Under the pieces are notes generated by a model, which saw only the letters and a list, made by a program, of their open reading frames with translations, was not told the origin of the DNA and made no database searches. The position numbers and the translations under genes were made by a program. A stretch of 64,000 nucleotides of DNA from Schizochytrium sp. TIO01 (Eukaryota; Sar; Bigyra; Thraustochytrida; Thraustochytriidae): contig SMSO01000025.1 of assembly GCA_004764695.1 (NCBI GenBank), positions 47,102 to 111,101 of the forward strand, read 5' to 3'. Positions 34,339 to 46,200 of this stretch are shown here, in pieces. Within the stretch, counting starts at the first letter, position 1. Each line of letters starts with the position of its first letter.

Positions 34339-37267
34339 TGAGGCTGCCACGAGTACGTTCACGCTGCTTGAGCTTAAGCAGCGGCGCACACCCCATCAAC
34401 GGAGACGCAAGAGGCCCCCGACAGATAGATTCAAGTTCGTCCAGATGCTAGCTAGCTAGATAGATGGATGGAGCGCGTTAGGAATTGAACTTGCTTGTTC
34501 GAAGAGCAAGTTGAGGCACCTACGTAGGTACGTGTCTATGATAGAGAGCGGCCAAAAGTCAGTTGGCCAACCTGCAACCTGGGCTTTGGCCTCTTTCAAA
34601 CTAGTACAGCACACGCGAAACTTTTTTGCAGAAATCAAGCATCCGCTTCAGGCTTTTTCTTCAGCTTAAAAATGAGTTTATGTTGTTTCAAAATAAACTA
34701 ATAAAATAAAAATAAAAGTACCTATCTATAACTAGATATGTAAGTTTGGAAACAAAAACGAAGATGAAAAGGATGGGGGACTCGGAAGGAGCTGCCAAGG
34801 ATTAGGTAGGGTCTGCCTAAAACAGTATTGGACATCGTTACGCGACGATTGGGGCGGAAGATCGAGCATATGCATAATAAGCAGGATACACGCACCACCG
34901 TCTCTTTTGGAGCGGAGGTCTATCATGCGTTAAAGCCCTAAAGTAAAGATGTTTTGCACTCTTGGGCCTGCCACTGCTTTCTAGCTGCTGCCTGCCCACA
35001 GCGCAAGGATAGTCTCGTTGTTCCGTAGTGTCCCACAGCTCAGGATCAAATCCCCACAGTCATGATAATCGGCTGCTAGAAGAAGCAGAGAGAACGCATA
35101 ACTTTGACAGCCTGAGGTTGTCTTTCCCTTTTACGCAACCAGGCTTCTTCGTTGTGTTATTTGGCAGCCAGTCCTGCAAGTCTCATGAATGGCTTGTATA
35201 GTGGTTGCAAGTACTCGTATAATTTTGGAAACCAGCAGCATTTCCTCCGTCGCAATGGACCGTGAACAAACTCTAGTAGGAACACTGGAGGATTGTTGGT
35301 TTCCGACTCGTTTTGCACATTTTGACTTTACTTACAATCCTCGATGCATCAACCGTTGCCGTAACATACAGTTGCACGGTAGATTTGATCCAGATTTCAT
35401 GTGCTAAATGTAGCTGCCCATTTATTCTTGCGGAATTTTGACCAACGCCGACACAGTGTCGTACTGAGCAGGATGCCAGAATTATGGAGAGAAGAGTATC
35501 GAACACTATTGGAGAAACTAACTATGTCTCGTGGCAAAGAAATGAGTACTCACTTTCCTTGTCAAAACACTCTGCCCATAAGCTGATATCGTACTTTGTG
35601 CGCACAAGCGCTGGCTTGACCTAGATACCATTATTCAAGCAGAGATTGGATTCTCCACATATTCCGCTCGCTAAGGGAGCCTAATGACTGGTTGATCCAA
35701 GGATTCATAACGAACGCCTAAACCTTAAGCATTATTCTTGACTCGCTAGAGTACGGCACGCCGGTTCAGGTCTGTCAGGGGGATGAAACGGGGAAGGCAG
35801 GCAAGGCGTGAGTAACCGCGTTTACCCCTTTGTACATCCTCATTGTTGGCGGACAGCTTTTGGCACGTTTATGGCTAACGGCAACGGTATTTCCTTTCAT
35901 AGATTGTCTATTTTCTATTTTCTATTTTTTTTTTTAAGTTTCAAAATTAGGTATATCATGCTGCAAAGTCAAATACTACACGATCTTTTTAAAATGAAAA
36001 ACTTTTCTATTTCGCAAGTTCCCATATTCAAAACATTTTCATTTAAAAAAAAATACAATTAATAATGAAAAATTGAAACTTTTTTTAAAAAACTAAAAGT
36101 AAAAGGTTATATAACAATTAAATATCTAATACTTAAAAGGCTGTCTTCTGATTGGCCATCGCATCGTCCAGCATATGATGTGTATCCCGGTTAAAGAGGA
36201 GACAATCAACAGGAGGCAGCGATACCAAAGTCTGAAAATTGGGGAGCGGTAATGAGGCAGACTGAGTTTCCAATCCTGATGAAAGAGGAGAACGTATATC
36301 TGGCCTGTGGAATCTCCGCAAAGTCAACTAACCCTCAGCCAGCCTGGGTGTGGGGCGCCTTTTAGCGAAGGATTGAAGGAAGAAGGCTCCTCACTTTGAG
36401 GAATGATAACAGGAAGAAACTAGCTGATCGTGGCAATGGGGTCGGTAGCTCAGCTAGCTGTACCTATCATGCGAGGGTATGATATAGACGAGGTTGAACT
36501 TGAAGAGGAAGAAAAGAACAGCGGCGTCACGGCCAACAGAAGGAACGATCTTCCTTGTTAGAGAGCTAAGTCAGGTCACTGGACAGGTCAACTTTGTCGT
36601 TAGGAGCATTGCGCCGCCTCCGGTGTCCATTCCGCGAAGCTATCAGCTTGTATGTTGAAGCAAGTTTGTGCCTGCGCTTTTTGGCCATCAGTGTGGGGAG
36701 GCAGTTTCGGTGGTACCAGTAGAAGGTAGCTAGCTACTATCAGCGTTGCTGCAGATTATTCATAGCGATCGATTGCTGAGCGCGCAATATTGAGCGATCG
36801 ATTGATTGGCTGAGAGAGATCGATTTCAGGGCTCTCGCGTCGCTGCAAGTGGGATTGAATTGGAGCTCTGCCTGCTGCTCATCTTGAGCCCTCGCTCGTC
36901 CTCTTCTGACAAACAGGGCTTCTCGCACGAGGTCGTCTCCCTCCAAACCAAGCAGCTTTCGAAGATCACCGTCAGCGATCGAACTGTTCAATATGGACGA
37001 CTGGTTCGATTTCAAGATTCGAAGCTGCGGCGATGAAGGCGGCGTAAGAAGCCGAGAGATGAGAGTGGAGCACGGCCCACTCTGCTTGAGCGCGATTGAG
37101 CAGTTGAGCGAGCGAGTGAGAGTCGGTAACGGCAATAGGAACCCCCCTTCTATTGGCGCCTATCTACTTATGCCGTGAGCTGGAAGATCGACCTTTTACC
37201 CTCAATCAAAGACGCCTCGGGAATGGGAAGAAAGCGATGGCGCGAACCTCAAAGATTGCAGTCACGC

Positions 37268-37322
37268 GTAGTAAGTTAGTTAGTTAGTTAGTTAGTAAGT
37301 AAGTAAGTAAGTAAGTAAGAAA
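37268..37322 (+). repeat. (GTTA)n / (GTAA)n tetranucleotide repeat
   Basis: Runs of AGTT followed by AGTA units immediately before the minisatellite at 37347. Confidence 0.9.
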
Positions 37323-37346
37323 GTTAGAGCTTTAATGACCATTACC

Positions 37347-37771
37347 ACACAAACAATTGAACAAGTTCAAACAAACAAGCAAACAATTGAACAAGTTCAA
37401 ACAAACAAGCAAACAATTGAACAAGTTCAAACAAACAAGCAAACAATTGAACAAGTTCAAACAAATAAACAAACAAACAAACAAACAATTGAACAAGTTC
37501 AAACAATTGAACAAGTTCAAACAAACAAGCAAACAATTGAACAAGTTCAAACAAATAAACAAACAAACAAACAAACAATTGAACAAGTTCAAACAATTGA
37601 ACAAGTTCAAACAATTGAACAAGTTCAAACAATTGAACAAGTTCAAACAATTGAACAAGTTCAAACAATTGAACAAGTTCAAACAATTGAACAAGTTCAA
37701 ACAATTGAACAAGTTCAAACAATTGAACAAGTTCAAACAATTGAACAAGTTCAAACAATTGAACAAACAAA
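37347..37771 (+). repeat. 18-bp hairpin minisatellite with interspersed ACAA runs
   Basis: The core CAATTGAACAAGTTCAAA (18 bp) is repeated. In the left part, cores are separated by ACAAACAAGCAAA or longer ACAA tracts, giving 30-bp and longer units; in the right part about ten 18-bp cores are directly joined. Each core contains TTGAAC-AA-GTTCAA, a 6-bp inverted repeat, plus the palindrome CAATTG. Both strands are stop-free for up to 179 codons (TIEQVQ and LNKFKQ readings), but this follows from the repeat itself and not from selection for a protein. Confidence 0.95.
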
Positions 37772-40700
37772 CAAACCATTGGAGGCAAGTCAGAACAGGA
37801 AGACTCGCACTACCTACACTTTGAATCGCATTGTCTGCCTTGCCAGAAGTGGAGGTATCGCTGGTTGGGCCTAAGCATGACTTGAGGTTCAGGTGGCATC
37901 GTGCTGACTTATGGAGGAGAGCAAGAGCCTGGAAAGCGAATGGTCTGCATTACTTTAACTTGGCGCACAGATGGGGCGAAACCCGAGAACGAAAAGGCAT
38001 GAAAAGTGCCCGCTTTGGTGTAATTTACCCTGTACGCCAACAACAAAGAGGCCCCCAGCGGCGAGTTTCAGAAAGTTCTCGTGAATGGCTGACCACAACC
38101 AGCTACTTCCTGGCAATTGCAGCCTTGTCCTGGCGAATGAGAGCTTCCACTAGATCATGACTTTTTGAAAGTCTCAACCCGGTCGGTGGCACCAGCATTA
38201 GTACTGCAGTATAACCACAGAAACCTTTGTGCAATTCACCAACTGACCTCGTCCGAAGGTGAATTTCTTCTCTGAAGGAAGTACTGGCGACACCGCTTAG
38301 AGGCGACATTGCCAATCTATCTCGCTGCAGAAAACTGGTCAGTCTCGCTACGTTGTGGCCTGTCTTGAAAGTCGAAAATGCCCCGTGCGCTGATGAGCTA
38401 TAGGTAAGACGGCGAAGGCTGCATAATATTAGGAGCTTGCACATCTTGCAGAAGAACATACTTCTTTGCAAATTGCACTCCCATAGAGATCGAGCGCGTC
38501 ATTTTACACGGGAAAGAAAGCCAACCAACCCCACACTTGTCGAAGAATTTGAAGTGCAGTCCCGCTTAAAAAAGAGGTCAACTCCGAGCAAAAGTGGGTA
38601 TTCGAGCACGCGCCATTGAATGAATGATCAGGAGCCTCGTGCTTCACTATCTTTCAGAGCTCAGAATTCACCGCCTTGGCACGCCAACCTGGACGGACTC
38701 GAACGCGTCAGACCCGGTTTCGAAATGATGCACTTTAGAAAGAGAAGCTAAAAAAGGAAAAACCTAAAAAAAAACAGTAACGCCCCTTTTGAAAGCATTG
38801 CATATTAGTGAAGGCGAGAGAAAAAGCTATGGGGCTGCCAAGGCCTGAAGTGAAAAAGGATCGTGCAGGACATCAATGAACATTAAGAAGTATGGATGTT
38901 GCTGGCATGTATGAATGAAAACTCAGATAAAGCTTGTAGCAATAGCATCATGCGTTCTTGACCAGGCATTTGCTAGAGCAAAAGGGGAACTATCGAGTCT
39001 TGGATCTCGCGGCTGTCAGCTCACTACCTAACTACTACATGGCTTGCTGATCCATAACGTTGTCCCCCTTTTGAAAACTTTCTGTTGATCTTTGCACTTT
39101 AGGTAACCTACCCCGGATCTAATGCTGTTTGCTCTAACAAGCAGTCGGTGCAACTGTACGGTGTACCAGAAGCAAGCTTCATAGTCCATAACCAAAAAGA
39201 TATATCCCGAATGAAGAATAGCAGCTTTCCATTGGAAAAATGGCGTTTGAGAAAACTCCAAAGACTATAACGAGACGATATACCAATTCCAGCACAGGCG
39301 TCTTGCCATAACAGCCAACGCTTTTAGGTGACTAGCCACATTTCACTTCGTATCTTCTTGAAACATGGTAAAGCCTCTCCACCAGGAGAAACTGAAGAGT
39401 CATTATTGTAAAAATAGAGACGACGGGTCAGAGCAGCACCTTCCTATTTGTACATCACAATATTCATACGCGCCCTCGCCACCGGGATCTCAACGCTTTT
39501 GTATTTCCGAAATACTTTACATCACAATGCATCTTCCCCCCCCCTCTAAGTATATATTTAATCACCTAATGTAGTTTTAGGGGAGGCCAGAGAAGGTAAA
39601 ATGCACTAAACAGTACAAAATAAAATTACATCTTTGACTTCAAATCTTTAAAAAGGGATTTAGCTTTTGCGCATGCGCGAAGTTTCTTGTGTTGTAGAGT
39701 TGAAAGAACACACATCTACTAACAGCTCGTTCAGGACTTTCAAAACAAGTGGTACATTTAAGAGTTTTCAGCTTCAATCCTTGATACTTTTGCAATCTCT
39801 CTGGTAACAATTTGAGCACCACAGAATTGTTGTTGAACCCAGCACTGTATCAGGCAGTTGCAATTTATCTCCACCTTGCCACAATCACACCATGCCGTGA
39901 CTTAACCTTTTACCTTGATTAGAACATCTAAAAGACTTTTAAATGTAGTTCTTAGTATTACACTGCAGAAAGACGCTTTTAAATTTCCCATGGACTCAAA
40001 TTTGCAGCTAAGCCTCGATCTAAATGAGAGATGCCAATATCACAGAGAAATGGGAACTACATAAAACAACACAGCGTAGTAGTTAAAGCATCAAAGCTTC
40101 AGTCAGGGTCATAGTTTGACCATAGCATACATAGTAATTGGAATGAAACCCTGATTCTCTCCTCGATTGTAAAATTCTCGTCTGCAGATTGTTTCCAGGT
40201 CAAAACCATGATGGCAGCCCATGTGACGACTCAAAACAATTGCTTTGGCATCCCGAGTCCATAGCAAACGTTGCAAGATCTCAGCTCTGAATGCAACTTA
40301 GGTCGGCTCATTGAAGATGAATCAATGCAGAGCCCTCTCATGAGCATCAGCGCTGATTTCTGTTGCATACATTGACGGCCAGGACGGCGTCGCGCAAACT
40401 TAATTTAAGATTGCTTTTAAGAGGCACTCGTTGAATTAGACCCGACACACGCCGGGCCTCCAATAGTACGAGTTTCGTCTACATGAATGAATTCTTATGG
40501 ATAAGCCTGTCATCACATGTACGATTTGAACTCACAGCAGAGTGGGATCTGCCGAGAATATACCTTGAATCCTATGATCTCCTTCTCCCAGACAAGATAT
40601 AGTTATTTGATTCATGTTGTCCAGGTGCTACAGAGCTTGAAATTGCGAGGGTTTAACTCTAACCCCTCGAGCACAGCTCTGCTTCCCAGCTTCAAGTTCA

Positions 40701-42222
40701 CGTGTGGAAGGTCAATTGCTGCTAGGGCACGAACCTTCAGCTTCACGTATCATTCACGATGAGTTGACAAAGCACGCGTGCGGATCAAGAATCCTGAGAT
40801 GTCTTCGCGAAGAAGATCTTAGAGTTCTTCTCAAGTTCCAGACTTGGAAATTGTCACCTGCTCAGATTTGAGTACTTTATGCTACTCTAAGAAAAAACTT
40901 CGAGAGCTGCTTTGAAATACCGTGCAATGCAGCAGCAGGCGCACTAGACATATGAATCAAGCAGGCCTGAGCTCCAGCAGGCTTTAGAAAGCCTGGAAAT
41001 ACCCCAAGGCTACTGCTCCAGCCTATAGTCGCCAACTCGAAAGGGGGTAGCTCAGGCAAGCCCCGAGCTTCACCAAGACGCTCTGGGTTCCTCCTCAGAT
41101 CCACGGTGGTTCCGTGGACGTGCTTTGGTGTCCTATGCAACTTCTAGGACATGAAGCTGACCCTCAGGTGTGAGGGTGTGTACCAGAGGTCCTCGTTTGT
41201 GCATTTGGGGACTTTAGTGCCTAAGCAGCAATAGTATGTACTTTTTTTCTCTCTGCTGATGCTGAGAGCGTTGGCGCACTCCGAGAGCCTGAAGCGGTGG
41301 CTTTGAGCGGATCATGTCCGTGCGGAGGACGGGCGGTTCGCAGCGTGCGAGGTGCTTGCGCGAAAGGGATATCTCTGGCCACCCTGCGTTTCGGTGTTTC
41401 TTGTAACTTCTGGACTAGTTTGCTAGCGTGTCTGTAAGCTTTGAAGCGATGCGGGCCGGAAGCTCAGGGAAACACAGCGAAAGACTCGCCACGCTCCTCT
41501 TGCACTCCCGCTACAGCAATCAATAGCTGCGCATACGCATGGCATGGCATGCATAGCATGAAATGAAGATGTCCAAGACCACACCATTATTTAAAAGGCT
41601 AGTTGATGGATAGATGAGTAGATGAATGACCAACTGTGCCGTGGAATCTGATGATCTTGATTCGTGAAGGTCAACCGAGTTGGAATACGTTGAAACGTGA
41701 TCATTGTGACGTAAGCCTCTGCCCAGCGCAACTTTGCCCTTGACACGAAAGATCGCATGCTACTCCGAGCGAACTTATGCGCTAGAAGAAGATTGGTTTA
41801 ACCTACCAAAGAAGGGTAGGTACCAGCCAATGTGGCTTGTGATTCGAGATCCATCGTGAGGCGAAGCTCTGCTCGCTCGAGTTATGGCATTTTGTAATAC
41901 TAGGTACCTACTGCCTACCTGAGTACCATGGTAGATAGATAGTTGGCTAGTTGCTGTCAAGCCCTAGCTGGCTAGCTAGTGACTAGCGATTGCTTTTGAC
42001 TCATAGGGTTTCCTTCCAATACATGATCTAAGTCGATCTATGAATGTGCTAGTTCCTGAGCATCATGTGGGGGAAATCCACTCCATGTGAGAATCAGCAA
42101 GTTGAGGACCTGACGAATCAGCAAAACCAAAACTCGAAACCAAAAGCAAAACAACAATCCAAAAGCAAAACAAGCAACCGACCCACAAGTCTTTGTAGCA
42201 AGCAAACAACTCACCTAGAACA

Positions 42223-42684
42223 ATGTCTGCCCCCATCGAGAAGCCCCAGGCCTCCCACGAGGTGAACAACCAGCCCAATGAGAACAACACCGCCACCTTT
42301 ATCCAGGACTTTGCTATTGCCTGCGCTGAGAAGAACACTGCCGGCGTTGCTGAGCGCCTTGCCAACATCACCCCCGAGGAGGCCGATGATCTTGTCCAGG
42401 TTCTTGACAAGCTCTACCGTAAGGATGACGTGATGACTTACGACAACTTTTTCCACGAGACCATCTCCAACACTTCTCCCCTCAATGCTCGCTCTACTGC
42501 TCGCCTGGTCTTCGCCGCCATTCGCCAGAACATGGATGAGCTCGCTGATGCTCTTGTCAAGAACCGCAAGGTAGACCAGAAGACCTTTGAGGAGGAGATC
42601 AAGAACCTTAACGGCAAGTTTCACGTTCCTGAGGACAAGCTCCAGTCCTTTGTCAAGAACCACGAGATGGCTGCTAGCGCCTAA
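42223..42684 (+). CDS. Small, strongly codon-biased helical protein, family not recognised
   Basis: Single exon, 153 residues, ATG at 42223. The codons differ sharply from the neighbours: Lys is nearly always AAG, Asn AAC, Glu GAG, with abundant CTT, GCC and ATC, which in protists usually marks very high expression. The 5' leader (about 42100-42222) is rich in A and C (AAAGCAAAACAACAATCC), as in many highly expressed genes. The protein is predicted mostly helical and charged, for example ITPEEADDLVQVLDKLY and VFAAIRQNMDELADALVKN. It has no signal peptide or membrane segment. I considered small actin-complex subunits but found no convincing match, so I name no function. It stands alone after a 12.6-kb gene-free region and converges on the STAND ATPase gene. 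Confidence 0.85.
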   Translation: MSAPIEKPQASHEVNNQPNENNTATFIQDFAIACAEKNTAGVAERLANITPEEADDLVQVLDKLYRKDDVMTYDNFFHETISNTSPLNARSTARLVFAAIRQNMDELADALVKNRKVDQKTFEEEIKNLNGKFHVPEDKLQSFVKNHEMAASA

Positions 42685-43288
42685 TTGAAACCTGAGATCC
42701 TCCATGGCCAGCACTCCAGTTCTCAATCATAATGAGTTCCCGCCCTTTCTATTATTTTAGCACTAGTAAATGCGAGTACATACAATGTTCACTCCTTTTG
42801 TAATGATCAATTTCAACCAAATACCAAGGATGGTGGTGTTGCTGAACATGTACCACAAAACTCAGAAACTCCAGCCACTCTGTGGTCATAAGACCGCTTT
42901 ATCTTCAAAGTCCCAAATTGTACTTATAATTTCCACAATAACTTCGATTGTGGCCTGATCTGCGATGTGTCATCCATGTAATCTATCGTAGCAGTCACGT
43001 TGATAACATCGCTTTTAAAACAACGCCAGTTTAGCATGTGAAGAACAGCTTGTTCAACATTGTTCGGCATTGCATTGTGTATGTGATCTCGGTGTTTATA
43101 GCCGTGCTCATTAGTGAGCTCACGTGCAGGAAGTCCTCTAAGAAAACATTTATTTGAATTTATCGGCGGGTAGCAAAGCTCAATACTTTTTAAGAACTAC
43201 TATTATCAATAGATTATATTCCGTATCAATAAAATTTTGTGACTATCCCAAACTAGGATCAGGCATACTTTTTATTTTATTATTCTCG
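42685..43288. other. Convergent 3' flank between the small protein and the STAND ATPase
   Basis: No gene. TTTATT words at 43271-43280 are AATAAA on the minus strand, 10-20 bases beyond the stop of the STAND gene, and are a plausible polyadenylation signal. Confidence 0.45.
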
Positions 43289-46200
43289 CTACGCAAAGAA
43301 ATCATTGCTTTCTTGGTCCTCTGACGCTTCGGAGCAAAGAGAATTTGCGGTTGTTCGGGTGGAGATCTTTCCAGTTTTTTTCTTAACAATGCGTTTCTTT
43401 GTTTTAAGCTTTGATCCCAACCCGAAACCACTCGTTGACCCACTCAGCATAAACGGCGATGCAGCACCATGATCGTTTAAATACGATTCCATTAAATCAG
43501 TTACGTCTAGGCCTCCACATAAAGCATTGTAAAGCTCCTCTGTCCCTTCTGGCCGAACACTACTTAGAACGTAACGAGCAAAATCCTGATTACGAGCTCT
43601 AAGAATTGCAGGCAACATTACTTTAACCAAACGAGCATCTTCACAAAGGTTTGGAACCCGGGAAGTGAGAAATTCTAACACAGGGACATTGTCAAACGCG
43701 GCAAAGTTGCGGACGCATGCCTCGAGATTGTCAATTCCTCGCACAATCTCTTGCAGGCGTGGAACATCAAAGAGTAGCTGAAGAATGGGCAAGCCTTTTG
43801 TCATTTGCAAAGGACTTTGTGATAAATTTAACATCGCTTGGTTCAGCATCGAACTATCAATGTATTCAATTATTGACTGATGCTGCAATAATACACGAGT
43901 TACGTTGAGGAAAGGTTTACGAAATGCCAATTCAATGCACGATTCGCCTCGATCTGAATGATTCTCGCGGCCTATTTTCTCACCAGGCAGTCTCAATAAA
44001 AACTCCACAACCCGGCTTCGACCGCTAAAGCAACCCACCAATAGAGGAGTATATCCCATACGAGCGTCACCTATGTTCAAAATAGCACCAGCATCACTCA
44101 AGGCATTAAGTGATCGCACTCCATTCATTCTGGCTGCTAGCCATGCAGGAGAGACAGTCTGGCCATCGATTTCGATTGACTCATTAGGGTCTGCACCTTG
44201 GGCTAGGAGATATTCTGTCACAGAAGCTTTACCCCACTTGATTGCAGCACCCAAGAGTGTTAAATCTTCTTTGCGAGAGCCAATTGTAAGACGAACGCGA
44301 TGCAGGTTTAAAAATTCGCGGATGTCAGCTGCTCGCCCCGCTTTGATCTCTGAGCGAGCAATTGCTGCAAGAGCGTCAACACATCCTGACTTTGCCGCAA
44401 GGTACGCAGCACTTGCTCCACCTTCAGAGAATACACTAGAGTCTGCTCCTCGACTCAAGAGAAAGTCAACAATCTCTGGTCTTCTAGCGCTACAAGCTAC
44501 AAGTAAGGGAGTATAGCCATTTGATTTCCGTTGATTAACTTCTGCTCCTCCTGAATCAACAAGAACGCGGACCATATCCAACATGCCAGTACGGCTCGCC
44601 TCATACAATGCAGTACGCCCTTGGTCTCTTTCGCAAGTAAAGTGAACATCGCTACCTCGGTCAAGGAGGAGCTGTAAGACATCTGGGTCCTTGCCTGTTG
44701 CTGTACAATGCATCAAGACGCTCCATCCGGTGCTAGGACTCTCTGTACAAGACGACAGGCCAACAAGTGGATCCGTCAACAAGCGAACTACAAAGCTAGC
44801 AAATTGAGCGGATCCGGCGGCAACACAAAGCAATTCATCGCGAGCAATTTTAGATAACACTTCTTGAACGAAAACTCGTCGCAATTGCGGGCTCAAATTC
44901 TCAATGAGAAATGCAAGAAATGCAAGATTGCATTCCACAAGATTGACATCTTTTGCACTATCAAGCTTGGTACATAGTGCAGATACTTGTCGTAGATTGT
45001 TCCTATTGTTAGGGACTTTAACCTTTTGAAGTAAAGCCGATGTTAGCGCATGGATGCGCTCTGTGCTGTTTTCATCGCTCTCATTATTAAGTCGACGAGT
45101 CACTTCCTCGTCTAGTTTTGTGACTTCTTCATTCACTTTATCGCTCACCAAACGACGCTTTAACTCGTTCAAGAGCTGCGGAGAGCTCAGCAGTGGTCCG
45201 TTGCCCAACGAAGTTGGGTTGGCGAAACAAATCGCGAACCAGCTGCTGAAGGGATTGCTTGGTTGTACATTTTGATGCTGCATAGTTTGCTGCTAAAAAC
45301 GCTTGCGCATTACCACTCAAAAACGTGTACTCTCGCTCTGTTACTCGTTGATTTCGGTCACGGCAACGGAGAAGCGGATGGGCGTCTAAATGGACTGATT
45401 CAAGCAGTGAATTTAGCCCTCGGGCTAGGTTTGTAGTGGAAAGTAGTCCAACATCAACATTTTCCTGGAGCATGTACCAACCCATCTCAAATTGTAACTC
45501 ATCAACCATAGCTTTTAGGACTGCGTCTATTTTGAAAAACCCAGTCTCGATTCCATGTAGCTGTACATAGAAGGCAATATGAGCAAGAACTCGCTTAAAA
45601 GAGATATGTTCACCGCCCGAAAGACGCAACGGGGCTAAGTTGTGGTCAATTAGAGATGAGAATAATGCACTCGTAGAGAGTGCGTCTTCAGCTTCTTGGC
45701 GAAGAGCCATTTTCGATTCTTTCTCTTTGTGCAGTTCCTTTTTTTCCTCCACCGTGCCTCCTTTCTCTTCTGCTAGCGTTTTCCTGGAAGAAAACACGTT
45801 TTCATTCGTTTCTTTGTTGTTGAACCGTGCAAGAACAGATGTCAAAAGTAATGATACTTGAAGAGCATCCTGACAGAGGTAATAGTCGCGGAAAATTGCA
45901 TCCATAATTTCCTTCCGTGGAGGAGCTCGAAGGTAGTTTTCTGCAAATGCAAGAACATGTTGGCTTTGTAAAGGTTGCAAACCGATATGAATAAAACCTG
46001 CATGTTGTACCATATGCCGGATCTGCCCATTAAGTGGACGAGTTGCCACAACCAAACGAAACGAACCTAATTGTGTAGACTCTCCTCCCACGGAGTCTGA
46101 TACTTCAGTACGACCTGCAAATGTATCATCTTCGCTCGTTTCCGATGCGTCACTAGTGGAGTTTGCCTCAGATTCAGTCTCATCTAGCAGGGGCCGAGAT

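Larger units (their letters stand above)
29616..42222. other. 12.6-kb gene-poor, simple-repeat-rich region
   Basis: I find no supportable gene here. Open frames reach 179 codons but the longest are readings of stop-free satellites. The region holds many micro- and minisatellites (listed separately), AT-rich islands of about 100-190 bp near 31430-31530, 31690-31730, 32940-33110, 34680-34725 and 35920-36130, and numerous palindromic GGTA/TACC words. A stretch at 35189-35590 reads as two adjacent protein-like pieces in different frames (DREQTLVGTLEDCWFPTRF; LWREEYRTLLEKL) that may be a decayed gene; no family is recognised. Confidence 0.55.

Noticed and set aside
34470-34540. tRNA-like B-box (GTTCAATTCC on the minus strand)
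   Set aside because: The T-arm stem does not pair and there is no matching acceptor stem or A-box.
37335-37874. Long open frames on both strands through the minisatellite (TIEQVQ / LNKFKQ repeats)
   Set aside because: The frames are open on several strands at once only because the repeat unit lacks stop codons; there is no start context, domain or splice structure.
38680-38730. tRNA-like GTTCGAGTCC word on the minus strand
   Set aside because: The flanking five bases on each side do not form a T-stem, and no cloverleaf can be drawn.
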